The notes: generated by a model from the sequence alone, not told the origin. DNA of 37,071 nucleotides from Actinomycetota bacterium (GCA_005888335.1 VAWY01000026.1:1-37071), one strand, 5' to 3'. Counted from the first letter of the stretch, positions 6,516 through 14,675 are shown. Made by a program: numbers and translations.

Positions 6516-9071
6516 ATGCGCCGCCCCCGGTCCGGCCCGTTCCTCGCGGTCGCGGCGGCCGCGCTTGTCCTGGCGGCGCCGGCCGCGGCGGCCGACCGGA
6601 CGCTCACCGTCACGCCGGGCGCCCCGCAGTCGTGGACCTCGCGCGACGCCACCGGCAACAACCAGGCGTTCGACCCGCAGACCGGCACGCCGTGCAACCA
6701 CGCCGGGCCGGCGAGCGAGTGCGACAGCACGCTGCTCAACGTCAACGTGCCCGCCTCGTTCTGGGACAACCAGGGCGGGGGCGTCGACATCAGCGCGACG
6801 GGCTTCACCCAGCCCAACGCCGACTTCGATGTCTACGTCTACCGCAGCAACGCGGCCGGAGCCCCGCTCCAGCTCGTCGCCGCCTCGGCGGGAGCCGCGG
6901 GCCAGGAGGAGCGCGCCGCGCTCCAGCAGCCGTCGGGCTTCTACCTCGTCGAGGTCGTCTACTTCAGCGTGACCAACGCCCACTTCACCGGCGGCGCGGC
7001 GTTCTTCTTCCGCAACAAGTTCCCGGCGGACGTCGACAGCCCCGCCGGCCTCGACAGCGCGCTCGCGAGCGACCCGGGCAAGGGCTTTCGCTCGCACTCC
7101 GAGCCGCACATCGCCCAGAGCCCGACGAACCCGAACCTGCTCGTCGCCGCGTCGAAGATGTACAACCGCGACCCGGACTCGCTGGCCGAGTACGAGTTCA
7201 AGATCGGGACCTACGTCTCGTTCGACGGCGGGGCGCACTGGAACGACCTGGGCCAGCTCGACACGTGCCCGCCGGGCGACGCACCGCCGGCCAGCTGGCC
7301 GAACAACCGCTGCTACCCCGACGAGGACCCCAACGTCGGCGGCACGGGACCGGAGGACGCCACAGACCCGCGCGGCCACACCGACTTCGGCGAGGAGTAC
7401 ATCACCTCGGACGTCTGGGTCCAGTTCGACGATGAGGGCAATGCGTACGCGATGGTCCTCGACTCGCCGCCGTTCCCGAGCGGCAACGGCTGGGGGATGT
7501 CGCTGCACCGCTGGGAGACCCCCTCCCCGGGCGACCTCGCGCCGGGCGGGCAGACCTGGAGCGACCGCATCCCGATCGACGCCCATCCGGAGGCGGCGAC
7601 CGATCCGAGCTTCCCGCTGCTCGACGACAAGAACACGTTCGGCATCAACAACGCCGGGCCCGACGGCGACGGGCAGACCGGGACGATGGTCGCGTGCTGG
7701 ACGCTCAACGACCTGACCCCCGGCGCGGTGCCGCAGACGATCGTGTGCAAGCGCTCGACCGACGGCGGGCGCACGTGGCCCGGCCAGCCGCAGGGGCTGT
7801 CGGGCGGCGAGGGCGGCGTCATCGGCGCCGACGTCATCCCTGACACGCGCGACCCCAACCTCTTCTACGTGGCCTGGCTGGACTACGCGCCGAGCGCCGC
7901 CGGCCAGCCCGACGAGATCCACGTCGCGCGCTCGACGGACGGCGGCCAGACGTGGTCGGCCCCGCGCGTCGCCGCGCAGCTGACCGGCGTCCCGAACATC
8001 TTCCCCCACGACGCGTTCCGCAATATCACGCTGCCGATCGGCGGCGTGGGGCCCAACGGCGAGCTCTACGTCACCTACGCCGACTACCGCCCGGCGCCGC
8101 AGGGCGGCGACGAGGACGGCCTCCAGGCCGACGTGATGGTCGTCAAGTCGACCGACGGCGGGCAGGCGTTCGCCGCGCCGGTCAAGGTCAACACCGACAC
8201 GAGCAATGCCGACCAGTTCCAGCCCTACCTCGCGGTCACGCCGAAGGGGCAGGTCGACGTCTCGTTCTTCGACCGCCGCCTCGACGTGCCGCAGGCGGCC
8301 GGCCCCGGCGGACGCCCCCACCCCGGCAACTTCTTCATCGACACCTGGCTGGCGCGCTCGAACGACGCCGGCGCGTCGTTCGCCGACGCGCGCGTCTCGC
8401 ACGACTCGTGGGATCCCTCGATCAACCCGCCGATCTCCGGCTCTGGCGAGTTCATCGGCGACTACCAGGGGATGGTGGCCGACGACTGCCGCGCGGTCCC
8501 GTTCGTCAACGACACCCACCTGGCCAACGCGGCGACGCGCGACCCCGACCTCGACGCCGGGGCGCCGCGCTCGCCGTTCCAGGAGGTCTTCGCCACGACC
8601 GTGCCCAACACGCCGGCGTTCGGCGGCAACGACGCGTGCCCGCCGCCCGCGCCGCCCGCCGCCCCGCCGGCCGCCCCGCCGCCGCCCGCCTCGACGTCGC
8701 GCACCTCCCTGCTCGGGCTCCTCAGCGGGCGCCGCCGCGTGCAGCGCAACGGCGTCTTCCGCGTGACGGTCAGCTGCCGGTCGTCGCGGTCGTGCCGGGT
8801 GACGCTGCGCCTCGTCGCGCGCCGTCCGCGCGGGGTGCGGACGCTCATCGCCGCGCGGACGTTCACGCTGCGGGCGCATACGCGCCGTCAGATCCGGATG
8901 CGCCTCGACGCCAGGGGCCGGCGGATGATCTCCCGTGCCGGGCGGCTCACCGTCACCGCGCGCGCGAGAGTGACCTCCGCGGGGCGCGCACAGAACGTCA
9001 GCCGGCTGATGGTGCTCGTCGGGCACCGGCGCCGGGTGGTCGTGCTGCGCGCGAAGCCGCTGGGTCCGTGA
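6516..9071 (+). CDS. Secreted BNR/Asp-box (sialidase-fold-like) protein
   Basis: An exported 851-residue protein. The ATG at 6516 is followed by a classical signal peptide (about 1-27, ending in APAAAA). The region from about residue 190 to 690 carries Asp-box motifs SxDxGxxW/F: SFDGGAHW (about 235), STDGGRTW (about 414), STDGGQTW (about 473), STDGGQAF (about 546) and SNDAGASF (about 615). These mark a beta-propeller of the sialidase/BNR superfamily. A Pro/Ala linker near 715 precedes a strongly basic beta-rich C-terminal domain of about 130 residues (many Arg and Ser, two Cys). Asp boxes alone do not prove glycosidase activity; I do not see a clear sialidase arginine triad, so a binding role is equally possible. 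The weak GAGAG upstream is the only ribosome-site candidate. Confidence 0.82.
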   Translation: MRRPRSGPFLAVAAAALVLAAPAAAADRTLTVTPGAPQSWTSRDATGNNQAFDPQTGTPCNHAGPASECDSTLLNVNVPASFWDNQGGGVDISATGFTQPNADFDVYVYRSNAAGAPLQLVAASAGAAGQEERAALQQPSGFYLVEVVYFSVTNAHFTGGAAFFFRNKFPADVDSPAGLDSALASDPGKGFRSHSEPHIAQSPTNPNLLVAASKMYNRDPDSLAEYEFKIGTYVSFDGGAHWNDLGQLDTCPPGDAPPASWPNNRCYPDEDPNVGGTGPEDATDPRGHTDFGEEYITSDVWVQFDDEGNAYAMVLDSPPFPSGNGWGMSLHRWETPSPGDLAPGGQTWSDRIPIDAHPEAATDPSFPLLDDKNTFGINNAGPDGDGQTGTMVACWTLNDLTPGAVPQTIVCKRSTDGGRTWPGQPQGLSGGEGGVIGADVIPDTRDPNLFYVAWLDYAPSAAGQPDEIHVARSTDGGQTWSAPRVAAQLTGVPNIFPHDAFRNITLPIGGVGPNGELYVTYADYRPAPQGGDEDGLQADVMVVKSTDGGQAFAAPVKVNTDTSNADQFQPYLAVTPKGQVDVSFFDRRLDVPQAAGPGGRPHPGNFFIDTWLARSNDAGASFADARVSHDSWDPSINPPISGSGEFIGDYQGMVADDCRAVPFVNDTHLANAATRDPDLDAGAPRSPFQEVFATTVPNTPAFGGNDACPPPAPPAAPPAAPPPPASTSRTSLLGLLSGRRRVQRNGVFRVTVSCRSSRSCRVTLRLVARRPRGVRTLIAARTFTLRAHTRRQIRMRLDARGRRMISRAGRLTVTARARVTSAGRAQNVSRLMVLVGHRRRVVVLRAKPLGP

Positions 9072-9165
9072 TCTGACCGAACCTCCTCAAACCTCCAACC
9101 CGCCTCACCGGCGCCCGTTCCACAGGAGAGGCACGACAAGCAGACCCGCCGGTGCGCTGACGCGG

Positions 9166-9190
9166 GATTGCCGGTGGCCCGGCCGGGTAG
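9166..9190 (+). promoter_or_regulatory. Possible stress-sigma-type promoter of gas vesicle operon
   Basis: In the 200-base region before the first operon gene, GATTG (9166-9170) is followed after 14 bases by GGGTAG (9185-9190). This resembles the GNNT-n14-GGGTA pattern of SigB-like actinobacterial promoters. The match is loose and GC-rich sequence gives chance hits. Nothing else recognisable was seen in 9072-9271. Confidence 0.25.
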
Positions 9191-9271
9191 GGGCGGGCCA
9201 GGAAACGCCCCGCTGCGGCAGCCCCCACGGCGCATGCACCGGGAACGGACGCTGCAAGGAGGAGAGGCAGC

Positions 9272-10405
9272 ATGCCAAAGACAGGCACGAAGGACGGGAC
9301 GTCTCGCCGGCGGCCCGAGCAGGCGGCCGACCTCGGCCCCACGGACGGCGCGCCGGAGGTTCAGGCCGAGCAGGAGGAGATCGACGACGTAGCGCCGCGC
9401 GAGGCGACGCCGACCGTGACCTCCGAGCTGCGCGACGCGGTACGCGAGGCGGCGATCGAAGTGCTCAGGCCTGTCGCGCGCAAGGCGACCACGTCGGCGG
9501 CGAAGTACGCGGTCACGCGCGGTCCGGACATGGTCAAGGACAAGGTCAAGCCGATGGTCAGCGAGGCCGGCGGCGCGGGCTCCCTCGTCAAGGGCGTCGT
9601 CTCGAAGGGCGGCGACGTGGCCGGCGGGATCACCGGCAAGCTCGGGCTCGCCGGCAAGGGCAAGAAGCGACGTGCCGCCGAGGCCACCGGACGCGGGCGG
9701 CGACTGCCCGTCCAGGAGGACATCGACGTCGGCGTGCCGATCGAGGTGGCCTACGCCCAGTGGACGCAGTTCGAGGAGTTCCCGCGCTTCATGCACCGCG
9801 TCGAGAAGCTCGAGCAGCGCGACGACACGACGCTGATGTGGCACGAGAACATCTGGGGCGTCCGCCGCTCGTGGGAGGCGGAGATCACCGAGCAGACCCC
9901 GTGCCGGCGGATCGCCTGGCGCAGCAAGGGCGGGCCGAACGTCGTGGGCGTCGTGACGTTCCACGAGCTCAGCGAGACGCTGACGCGCATCCAGGTCAAC
10001 CTGGACTTCCAGCCGAAGGGGTTCTTCGAGAAGGCCGCCTCGGGGATGCGGCTGTCCCGGCGCGCGCTGAAGTCCGACCTCATGCGCTTCAAGGCCTTCA
10101 TCGAGATGCGCGACGAGCCGACCGGCGCCTGGACCGGCCGCATCGAGGAGGGCGAGGTCGTCGAGGAGGGGCGCGCCCGCGGCCGCAAGCGGCGCGAGCC
10201 GGAGGAGCCCGAAGAGCGCGCAGAGCCCGAGGAGCGCGAGGACGAGGAGTTCGCCGACGAGGTCGACGAGGAGCCCGAGGCCGAGGTCGCCCCCGACGAG
10301 GAAGAGGACTACGAAGAGGAGGAAGACGAAGAGGAGCCGGCCGAGGCGAAGCCCGTGCGCCGGCGTCCGACCAGCGCACCCGCTCGCCGCAGGAGCAGGA
10401 GGTAG
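9272..10405 (+). CDS. SRPBCC-domain protein with acidic tail, first gene of gas vesicle operon
   Basis: A 377-residue protein of unknown exact role, probably cytoplasmic and linked to gas vesicles by position. The ATG at 9272 follows AAGGAGGAG. Residues 1-150 are charged at first, then an Ala/Gly/Lys-rich amphipathic segment. Residues about 150-285 form an SRPBCC (polyketide cyclase/START-like) domain, recognisable from VPIEVAYAQWTQFEEFPRFM and VVTFHELSETLTRIQV. From about 300 the chain becomes an extreme Glu/Asp-rich tail and ends in a short Arg-rich peptide (ARRRSRR). SRPBCC proteins occur in other actinobacterial gas vesicle clusters. The acidic tail recalls acidic gas vesicle accessory proteins, but homology is not shown. 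The stop lies three bases before gvpA. Confidence 0.8.
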   Translation: MPKTGTKDGTSRRRPEQAADLGPTDGAPEVQAEQEEIDDVAPREATPTVTSELRDAVREAAIEVLRPVARKATTSAAKYAVTRGPDMVKDKVKPMVSEAGGAGSLVKGVVSKGGDVAGGITGKLGLAGKGKKRRAAEATGRGRRLPVQEDIDVGVPIEVAYAQWTQFEEFPRFMHRVEKLEQRDDTTLMWHENIWGVRRSWEAEITEQTPCRRIAWRSKGGPNVVGVVTFHELSETLTRIQVNLDFQPKGFFEKAASGMRLSRRALKSDLMRFKAFIEMRDEPTGAWTGRIEEGEVVEEGRARGRKRREPEEPEERAEPEEREDEEFADEVDEEPEAEVAPDEEEDYEEEEDEEEPAEAKPVRRRPTSAPARRRSRR

Positions 10406-10408
10406 CTC

Positions 10409-10831
10409 ATGGCCATGCAACCCGCGACCTCGGGCAGCAACGTCGAGCGCCCGGGCGCCGGGACCCTCTCCGACGTCATCACCACGATCCTGGACAAGGG
10501 CCTGGTCATCGACGTCTACGCCCGCGTGTCGCTCGTCGGGATCGAGCTGCTGCGGGCCGACGTGCGCGTCGTCGTCGCGAGCGTCGACACGTACCTGCGG
10601 TTCGCCGAGGCGGTGAACCGGCTGGAGCTCAGCACGTCCGAGCCGGCGGGACTGCCCGACCTCGTGGAGGGGATCGAGGAGGGCGGCTCCAAGAAGAAGA
10701 CGAAGGGCGCGCTCGACGCGGCCTCGGAGAAGCTCGGCGAGGTGCTCGACACCGGCGACGACGAAGAGGAAGAGGAGGCGGTGGAGTCGCGGCCGCGGCG
10801 GCGGCGCGAGAAGGGAAGGACGAGCTCATGA
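10409..10831 (+). CDS. gvpA: Gas vesicle structural protein GvpA with long C-terminal extension
   Basis: The main shell protein of gas vesicles: a small amphipathic protein that polymerises into the ribbed wall. Residues about 19-75 match GvpA closely ([29 protein letters not shown] by parts, then [18 protein letters not shown]). Classical GvpA ends soon after this. Here a further 60-65 residues follow, with a Lys-rich patch, a DDEEEEE run and a basic end. AGGAGG sits just before the ATG, inside the end of the preceding gene. The stop overlaps the next start as ATGA, so translation is coupled. It differs from the J and S paralogues downstream in having YLRFAEAV after the VASVDT helix. Confidence 0.93.
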   Translation: MAMQPATSGSNVERPGAGTLSDVITTILDKGLVIDVYARVSLVGIELLRADVRVVVASVDTYLRFAEAVNRLELSTSEPAGLPDLVEGIEEGGSKKKTKGALDAASEKLGEVLDTGDDEEEEEAVESRPRRRREKGRTSS

Positions 10832-11589
10832 GCGAGGATCGGGAAGGCACGTACGTCTACGGCGTCGTGCCCGCCGGCGTGAAGCTGGAGGGGCTCGACC
10901 GCAAGGGCGAAGGGATGCCGGAGGTCTGGCTCGTCGAGGTGGGCGACCTCGCGGCGGTCGTCAGCGACCTGCCGGCCGACGAGGAGACGGCCACGCGCGA
11001 CCACGTGCTCGCGCATTCGCACGTGCTCGCGGCGATCGCGGAGACCACGACCGTCGTGCCGCTGCGCTTCGGGATGATCTTCCCGTCGGACGAGGCCATC
11101 CGCGACGACCTGCTGCAGGCGCGCCACGACGAGCTCACCCAGCTGCTCGAGCGCTTCGACGGCCGGGTCCAGATGACGCTCAAGGTCGCCTACGAGGAGG
11201 AGGCGGTGCTCCGCGAGATCCTCAAGTCCAACGAGGAGATCGCGCAGCTGCGCGAGGCCGTCCGCGGCAGCGCGAAGGAGCAGTCGCGCGACGCGCGCAT
11301 CCGGCTCGGCGAGATGGTCAATGCGGCGATCGAGGAGCGCCGCGAGCGCGACGGCGCGGAGATCCTCGAGCAGCTGAAGTCCGTGAGCCTGGCGAGCCTC
11401 CCGCAGCCCGCGGAGAAGGAGCTCATGGTGCTCAACGTGCCGCTGCTCGTGGAGCGCAAGCAGCTCGACGCGTTCGAGGACGCGGTGGACGAGGTCGCGA
11501 AGGGCAAGGAGGAGCTGATGCGCTTCAAGCTCCTCGGCCCGATGCCGGCCTACCACTTCACGGACGTGGAGGAGCCCGCGTGGGCCTGA
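10828..11589 (+). CDS. gvpF: Gas vesicle protein GvpF/GvpL family (first copy)
   Basis: A 253-residue gas vesicle assembly protein; GvpF/L proteins contact GvpA during shell formation. The N-terminus [10 protein letters not shown] begins the family's first alpha/beta domain. [19 protein letters not shown] is the conserved central stretch, followed by long charged helices (residues 110-200) and a second beta-alpha domain ([19 protein letters not shown]). The C-terminal family signature, normally GPWPPYNF, is changed to GPMPAYHF. By position after gvpA it corresponds to gvpF of Streptomyces clusters; F and L are hard to separate by sequence. The ATG overlaps the gvpA stop, and its end overlaps gvpG by 10 bases. 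Confidence 0.92.
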   Translation: MSEDREGTYVYGVVPAGVKLEGLDRKGEGMPEVWLVEVGDLAAVVSDLPADEETATRDHVLAHSHVLAAIAETTTVVPLRFGMIFPSDEAIRDDLLQARHDELTQLLERFDGRVQMTLKVAYEEEAVLREILKSNEEIAQLREAVRGSAKEQSRDARIRLGEMVNAAIEERRERDGAEILEQLKSVSLASLPQPAEKELMVLNVPLLVERKQLDAFEDAVDEVAKGKEELMRFKLLGPMPAYHFTDVEEPAWA

Positions 11590-11840
11590 TCAAGGAGCTG
11601 GTGCTCCTGCCGGTGGCACCGGTGCGCGGAGTCCTGTGGGTCTCCGAGCGCATCGCCGAGCAGGTCGAGCAGGAGCGCTACGCCCCCGGCGCCGCCGTCC
11701 AGCGGCTGGAGGATCTCGAGGCCAAGCGCGAGCGCGGCGAGGTCGATGAGGAGACGGCCAAGCAGCTCGAGGAGCAGGTCATCGAGGAGCAGCTCGACAG
11801 GACGGCCGCGCCGGGCGAGGAGGTGAGCGAGGGTGGCTGA
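11580..11840 (+). CDS. gvpG: Gas vesicle protein GvpG
   Basis: An 86-residue accessory protein for gas vesicle assembly. The family pattern is clear: a hydrophobic N-terminus [20 protein letters not shown], then a charged coiled-coil helix with EQERYAP and LEDLEAKRERGEVDEETAKQ (positions 35-60), typical of GvpG. The GTG start lies within the last codons of gvpF, and the stop overlaps the gvpO start by 8 bases, so the operon is translationally coupled. No odd features. Confidence 0.92.
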   Translation: MGLIKELVLLPVAPVRGVLWVSERIAEQVEQERYAPGAAVQRLEDLEAKRERGEVDEETAKQLEEQVIEEQLDRTAAPGEEVSEGG

Positions 11841-12159
11841 GGAGGAGAAGCCCAAACGCAGGCGTCGCACGCGCGACGACCGCTCGGCGGGAGCGAAGGT
11901 GGCGCTGCGCGCGCGGCGCCAGCTCGGCGAGATCACCGGCCTGGAGCCCCAGGCCGTGACCTCGCTCGAGCGCCAGGACGACGGCACGTGGAGGGTCACC
12001 GTCGAGCTGCTCGAGCTCTCGCGGCTGCCCGAGACCGACGATCTGCTCGGCGCCTACGAGGTCGAGCTCGACGAGTCCGGCGACCTCCTCGGCTACCGGC
12101 GCGTGCGCCGCTACACGCGCAGCCAGACCAACGAGGTCGGCGCGCCCGGGGGTCAGTGA
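11833..12159 (+). CDS. gvpO: Gas vesicle protein GvpO
   Basis: A 108-residue gas vesicle protein required for vesicle formation in other organisms. A Lys/Arg-rich head (EEEKPKRRRRTRDDR) precedes the conserved core: ARRQLGEITGLEPQAVTSLER, WRVTVELLELSRLPETDDLLG and YEVELDESGDLLGYRRVRRY. The GTG start overlaps the end of gvpG. Its place after gvpG differs from Streptomyces clusters, where gvpO comes first. The stop is two bases before the gvpJ start. Confidence 0.9.
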   Translation: MAEEEKPKRRRRTRDDRSAGAKVALRARRQLGEITGLEPQAVTSLERQDDGTWRVTVELLELSRLPETDDLLGAYEVELDESGDLLGYRRVRRYTRSQTNEVGAPGGQ

Positions 12160-12161
12160 CG

Positions 12162-12500
12162 ATGGAGGAGCTCGAACGCGTGACGCCCGGCAACGGGATG
12201 GTGACGACCGGGACGGCCGGCGGCGTGGCGCCGCAGGCCGGCAACCTCGGCGACATCCTCGAGCGGGTCCTCGACAAGGGGATCGTCATCGCCGGCGACA
12301 TCCAGATCAACCTGCTGGACATCGAGCTGCTGACGATCCGGCTGCGGCTGATCGTCGCGTCGGTCGACACGGCGCGCAGGATGGGGATCAACTGGTGGGA
12401 GAGCGACCCGAGGCTGAGCGCGGGCGCCGACAGCGGGGACGACAACCGCACGTTGCGCGCGCGCGTGGCGGAGTTGGAGCGCCGGCTCGGTGATGAGTGA
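12162..12500 (+). CDS. gvpJ: Gas vesicle protein GvpJ (GvpA/J family)
   Basis: A 112-residue minor shell or nucleating protein. Residues about 28-80 match the GvpA/J fold: GDILERVLDKGIVIAGDIQI, then LLDIELLTIRLRLIVASVDT. The motif MGINWWESDP after the last helix separates GvpJ/GvpS-like members from GvpA. The C-terminus is a short charged helix (ARVAELERRL). The ATG at 12162 was chosen because the family core starts shortly after it and it follows the gvpO stop by two bases; the frame stays open further upstream inside gvpO, but this is not coding. The stop overlaps gvpL by 8 bases. Confidence 0.9.
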   Translation: MEELERVTPGNGMVTTGTAGGVAPQAGNLGDILERVLDKGIVIAGDIQINLLDIELLTIRLRLIVASVDTARRMGINWWESDPRLSAGADSGDDNRTLRARVAELERRLGDE

Positions 12501-13308
12501 GCCGCTCGCCCGCTATGTCTACTGCGTGACCGCGGCCGGGGCGGCGGCCGCCGCGCTCGAGGGCGTCGCCGGCGTCGATCCGCGCGTCGGCGTCGAGGCG
12601 CTGGACCACGCCGGACTGAGCGCGGTCGTCAGCTTCGTCTCGCCCGACCAGTTCGGCGCCGAGGCGCTCAAGCGCAACCTCGAGGACCTCGGCTGGCTCG
12701 AGCGCGCCGCACGCGCCCACCAGGCGGTCCTCGATCGCGCGCTCGCCGCGGACGCCGTCGTCCCGCTGCGCCTCTGCACGATCTTCGCCGACGACGCGCA
12801 GGTCCGGGAGATGCTCGAGCGCGAGCGCGGCGTGTTCCTGGACGCGCTCGAGCGCGTGCGCGGCCGGGCGGAATGGAGCGTCAAGGTGGTTGCCGATCCG
12901 GGCGCCGTCGAGGAGGCCGCGCGGGAGCGCAGCCCCGAGCTGGCGGCGCTGAGCGCGGACGCGGGCGGCGAGTCGCCGGGGCGCGCCTACCTGGCCCGCA
13001 AGAAGCTCGACCGGCTCCTGCAGGACGAGGCGCGCACGATGGCTGAGACGGCGGCGGCGGAGATCGACGCGCGGCTGCGCGAACAGGCCGTCGCCGCGAC
13101 GCTGCTGCCGCCCCAGCATCCCGACCTCGCGGAGCGCCCTGGCGACATGCTGCTCAACGGCGCCTACCTGATCGAGCGCAGGCACGAGGCGGCGTTCACG
13201 GCGCTGGCCGGCGAGCTCGGCCGAAGACACCGCGAGCTCGGCCTCGATCTCGAGGTCAGCGGTCCGTGGGCGCCGTACAACTTCGTCGCCGCGGGGCCCC
13301 AGCGATGA
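12493..13308 (+). CDS. gvpL: Gas vesicle protein GvpF/GvpL family (second copy)
   Basis: A 271-residue gas vesicle assembly protein. It begins LARYVYCVTAAG, as in GvpL/F, has the central VVPLRLCTIFADDAQV stretch, a long charged helical middle, and ends with the well-kept signature SGPWAPYNFV. Position between gvpJ and gvpS matches gvpL in Streptomyces gas vesicle clusters. ATG 12493 is used; a GTG one codon earlier (12490) is an alternative. Both start inside the end of gvpJ. The stop overlaps the gvpS start as ATGA. Confidence 0.92.
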   Translation: MSEPLARYVYCVTAAGAAAAALEGVAGVDPRVGVEALDHAGLSAVVSFVSPDQFGAEALKRNLEDLGWLERAARAHQAVLDRALAADAVVPLRLCTIFADDAQVREMLERERGVFLDALERVRGRAEWSVKVVADPGAVEEAARERSPELAALSADAGGESPGRAYLARKKLDRLLQDEARTMAETAAAEIDARLREQAVAATLLPPQHPDLAERPGDMLLNGAYLIERRHEAAFTALAGELGRRHRELGLDLEVSGPWAPYNFVAAGPQR

Positions 13309-13532
13309 CCGACCGGCGCACGCAGCTGGCGGCGCAGCGGGACGTGGCGCTCGTGGACCTCGTCGACCGGCTCCTCGCGGGCGGGGTGGTGATCGTCGGC
13401 GACGTCACGCTGTCGCTCGCCGACATCGACCTGGTGCACCTCAGCCTGCAGCTCGTCGTGGGGTCGGTGCCCACGCTCGCCGGCGAGGCGGCGACGGAGG
13501 CCGGCGATGATCTACGCCTACGTGCTGTGTGA
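13305..13532 (+). CDS. gvpS: Short GvpA/J-family protein, GvpS-like
   Basis: A 75-residue protein, about the size of a bare GvpA domain. The core VALVDLVDRLLAGGVVIVGD, followed by LSLADIDLVHLSLQLVVGSV, fits the GvpA/J/S fold, with Ala/Gly replacing the usual DKG turn. Weak identity to GvpA and the position J-L-S favour GvpS, a minor structural protein. It starts at ATG 13305, overlapping the gvpL stop, and its last 26 bases overlap the next gene. Family membership is clear; the S label rests on gene order. Confidence 0.8.
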   Translation: MTDRRTQLAAQRDVALVDLVDRLLAGGVVIVGDVTLSLADIDLVHLSLQLVVGSVPTLAGEAATEAGDDLRLRAV

Positions 13533-14172
13533 CCCGGCGAGCGCGGCGCCCCCGCCGCGCCGCCGAGGCCTCGGCGACGCGCGGCTGCGGGTGGTGCGCA
13601 GCGGCGCGCTCGCAGCGGTCTACAGCCGGCATCGCACGCTGCGCCCCGAGCCCACGCGCGAAGCGCTGCTCGTCCATGAGCGCGTCGTCGAGGCGGTCAT
13701 GGCGCGCGGCGCCGTCCTGCCGTTCCGCTTCGACACGGAGCTCGAGAGCGAGCGGGATCTGGCCGCTCGGCTGGCCGAGCGCCACGACGAGCTCGTGCGC
13801 GCGCTGAACCGCGTGCGCGGCCGCGTGGAGCTCGGCCTGCGCGTGATCGCGGAGCGGCGCGCCCCGGTGCTGCCGGACGGCGCAGAGCGCTCGGGCCGCG
13901 CCTACGTGCTGGGCCTGGTCGACGCGCACCGCCGCGCCGACCGGGCAGCTCACGAGCTGCACGAGCCGCTCGACGCGCTCGCCGTGGCCAGCACGGTCAG
14001 GGCGCCGGCGCGGCCGCCGGCGGTCCTCGCGGCGAGCTACCTCGTCGACGCGGGGCGCGTCGCCGCGTTCCGCTCGCGCGTCGACGAGCTGGCCGCCGGA
14101 TGCGACGACGTGGACGTCGTCCTCACCGGCCCGTGGCCGCCGTACAACTTCGCCGGGCAGGCCGGGACGTGA
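13507..14172 (+). CDS. Gas vesicle protein GvpF/GvpL family (third, divergent copy)
   Basis: A 221-residue third member of the GvpF/L family, shorter than the other two in the operon. It keeps the beginning IYAYVLCD, the central GAVLPFRFDTELESERDLAARL and the end signature TGPWPPYNFAG. The helical middle region is reduced and Arg-rich. It starts at ATG 13507 inside gvpS (26-base overlap) and ends overlapping gvpK by four bases. An extra F/L gene at this place is not part of the Streptomyces order I know (J-L-S-K). It may form a hetero-complex with the other F/L proteins. Confidence 0.88.
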   Translation: MIYAYVLCDPASAAPPPRRRGLGDARLRVVRSGALAAVYSRHRTLRPEPTREALLVHERVVEAVMARGAVLPFRFDTELESERDLAARLAERHDELVRALNRVRGRVELGLRVIAERRAPVLPDGAERSGRAYVLGLVDAHRRADRAAHELHEPLDALAVASTVRAPARPPAVLAASYLVDAGRVAAFRSRVDELAAGCDDVDVVLTGPWPPYNFAGQAGT

Positions 14173-14432
14173 GGATCGAGGCCGAGGATCGCGCGCACGT
14201 GGAGCGCGGGCTCGCGCAGCTCGTGCTCACGCTCGTCGAGCTGCTGCGCCAGCTCATGGAGCGCCAGGCCATCCGCCGCATCGAGGCGGGCGGGCTCAGC
14301 GACGACCAGATCGAGCGGCTGGGCGCGACGCTCATGGCGCTGGAAGAGCGCATGGAGGAGCTCAAGGAGCACTTCGAGCTCACCGACAGCGATCTCAACC
14401 TCAACCTGGGACCGCTCGGCCGGCTGCTGTGA
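14169..14432 (+). CDS. gvpK: Gas vesicle protein GvpK
   Basis: An 87-residue gas vesicle accessory protein, last gene of the operon. The family signature is strong: LVLTLVELLRQLMERQAIRR, then EAGGLSDDQIERLGATLMAL, then LKEHFELTDSDLNLNLGPLG. It is mainly two long helices. The GTG start overlaps the previous stop as GTGA. The 243 bases after it (14433-14675) hold no gene that I can support, and no gvpN-type AAA ATPase gene is seen in the operon. Confidence 0.94.
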   Translation: MRIEAEDRAHVERGLAQLVLTLVELLRQLMERQAIRRIEAGGLSDDQIERLGATLMALEERMEELKEHFELTDSDLNLNLGPLGRLL

Positions 14433-14675
14433 GCCGCGCTGGGAGCACGCCGGCGGCGCGGCGAGGCAGGATGAGGGGCACGAGGCCTCCTGGGCCGAGG
14501 ATTGGCTGCATCGCGGGCTCCAAACGCGCGGCCGGCGTGAATCTGGCGGCCGGCCGCAGGGTCGAGCCCACGCGACTGTGACGGAGATCACCGGCGCTTC
14601 GTGCGATCGCTGACAGTCGGCCGGTCGCGCCGCGGCGAGCATGCCGCCTCGTCGTCATTCGAACAGGAGGTGGAG

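Noticed and set aside
5646..9026. Very long open frame on minus, antisense to the BNR gene
   Set aside because: It is the shadow of the strongly coding plus-strand gene and regulator; the translation is Arg/Ala/Asp-rich without any family pattern.
6516..9071. Confident call as a sialidase
   Set aside because: Asp boxes are shared by many non-sialidase proteins; no arginine triad was identified.
10098..10379. Arg/Pro-rich minus frame opposite the acidic SRPBCC tail
   Set aside because: It is simply the complement of the Glu/Asp repeat codons.
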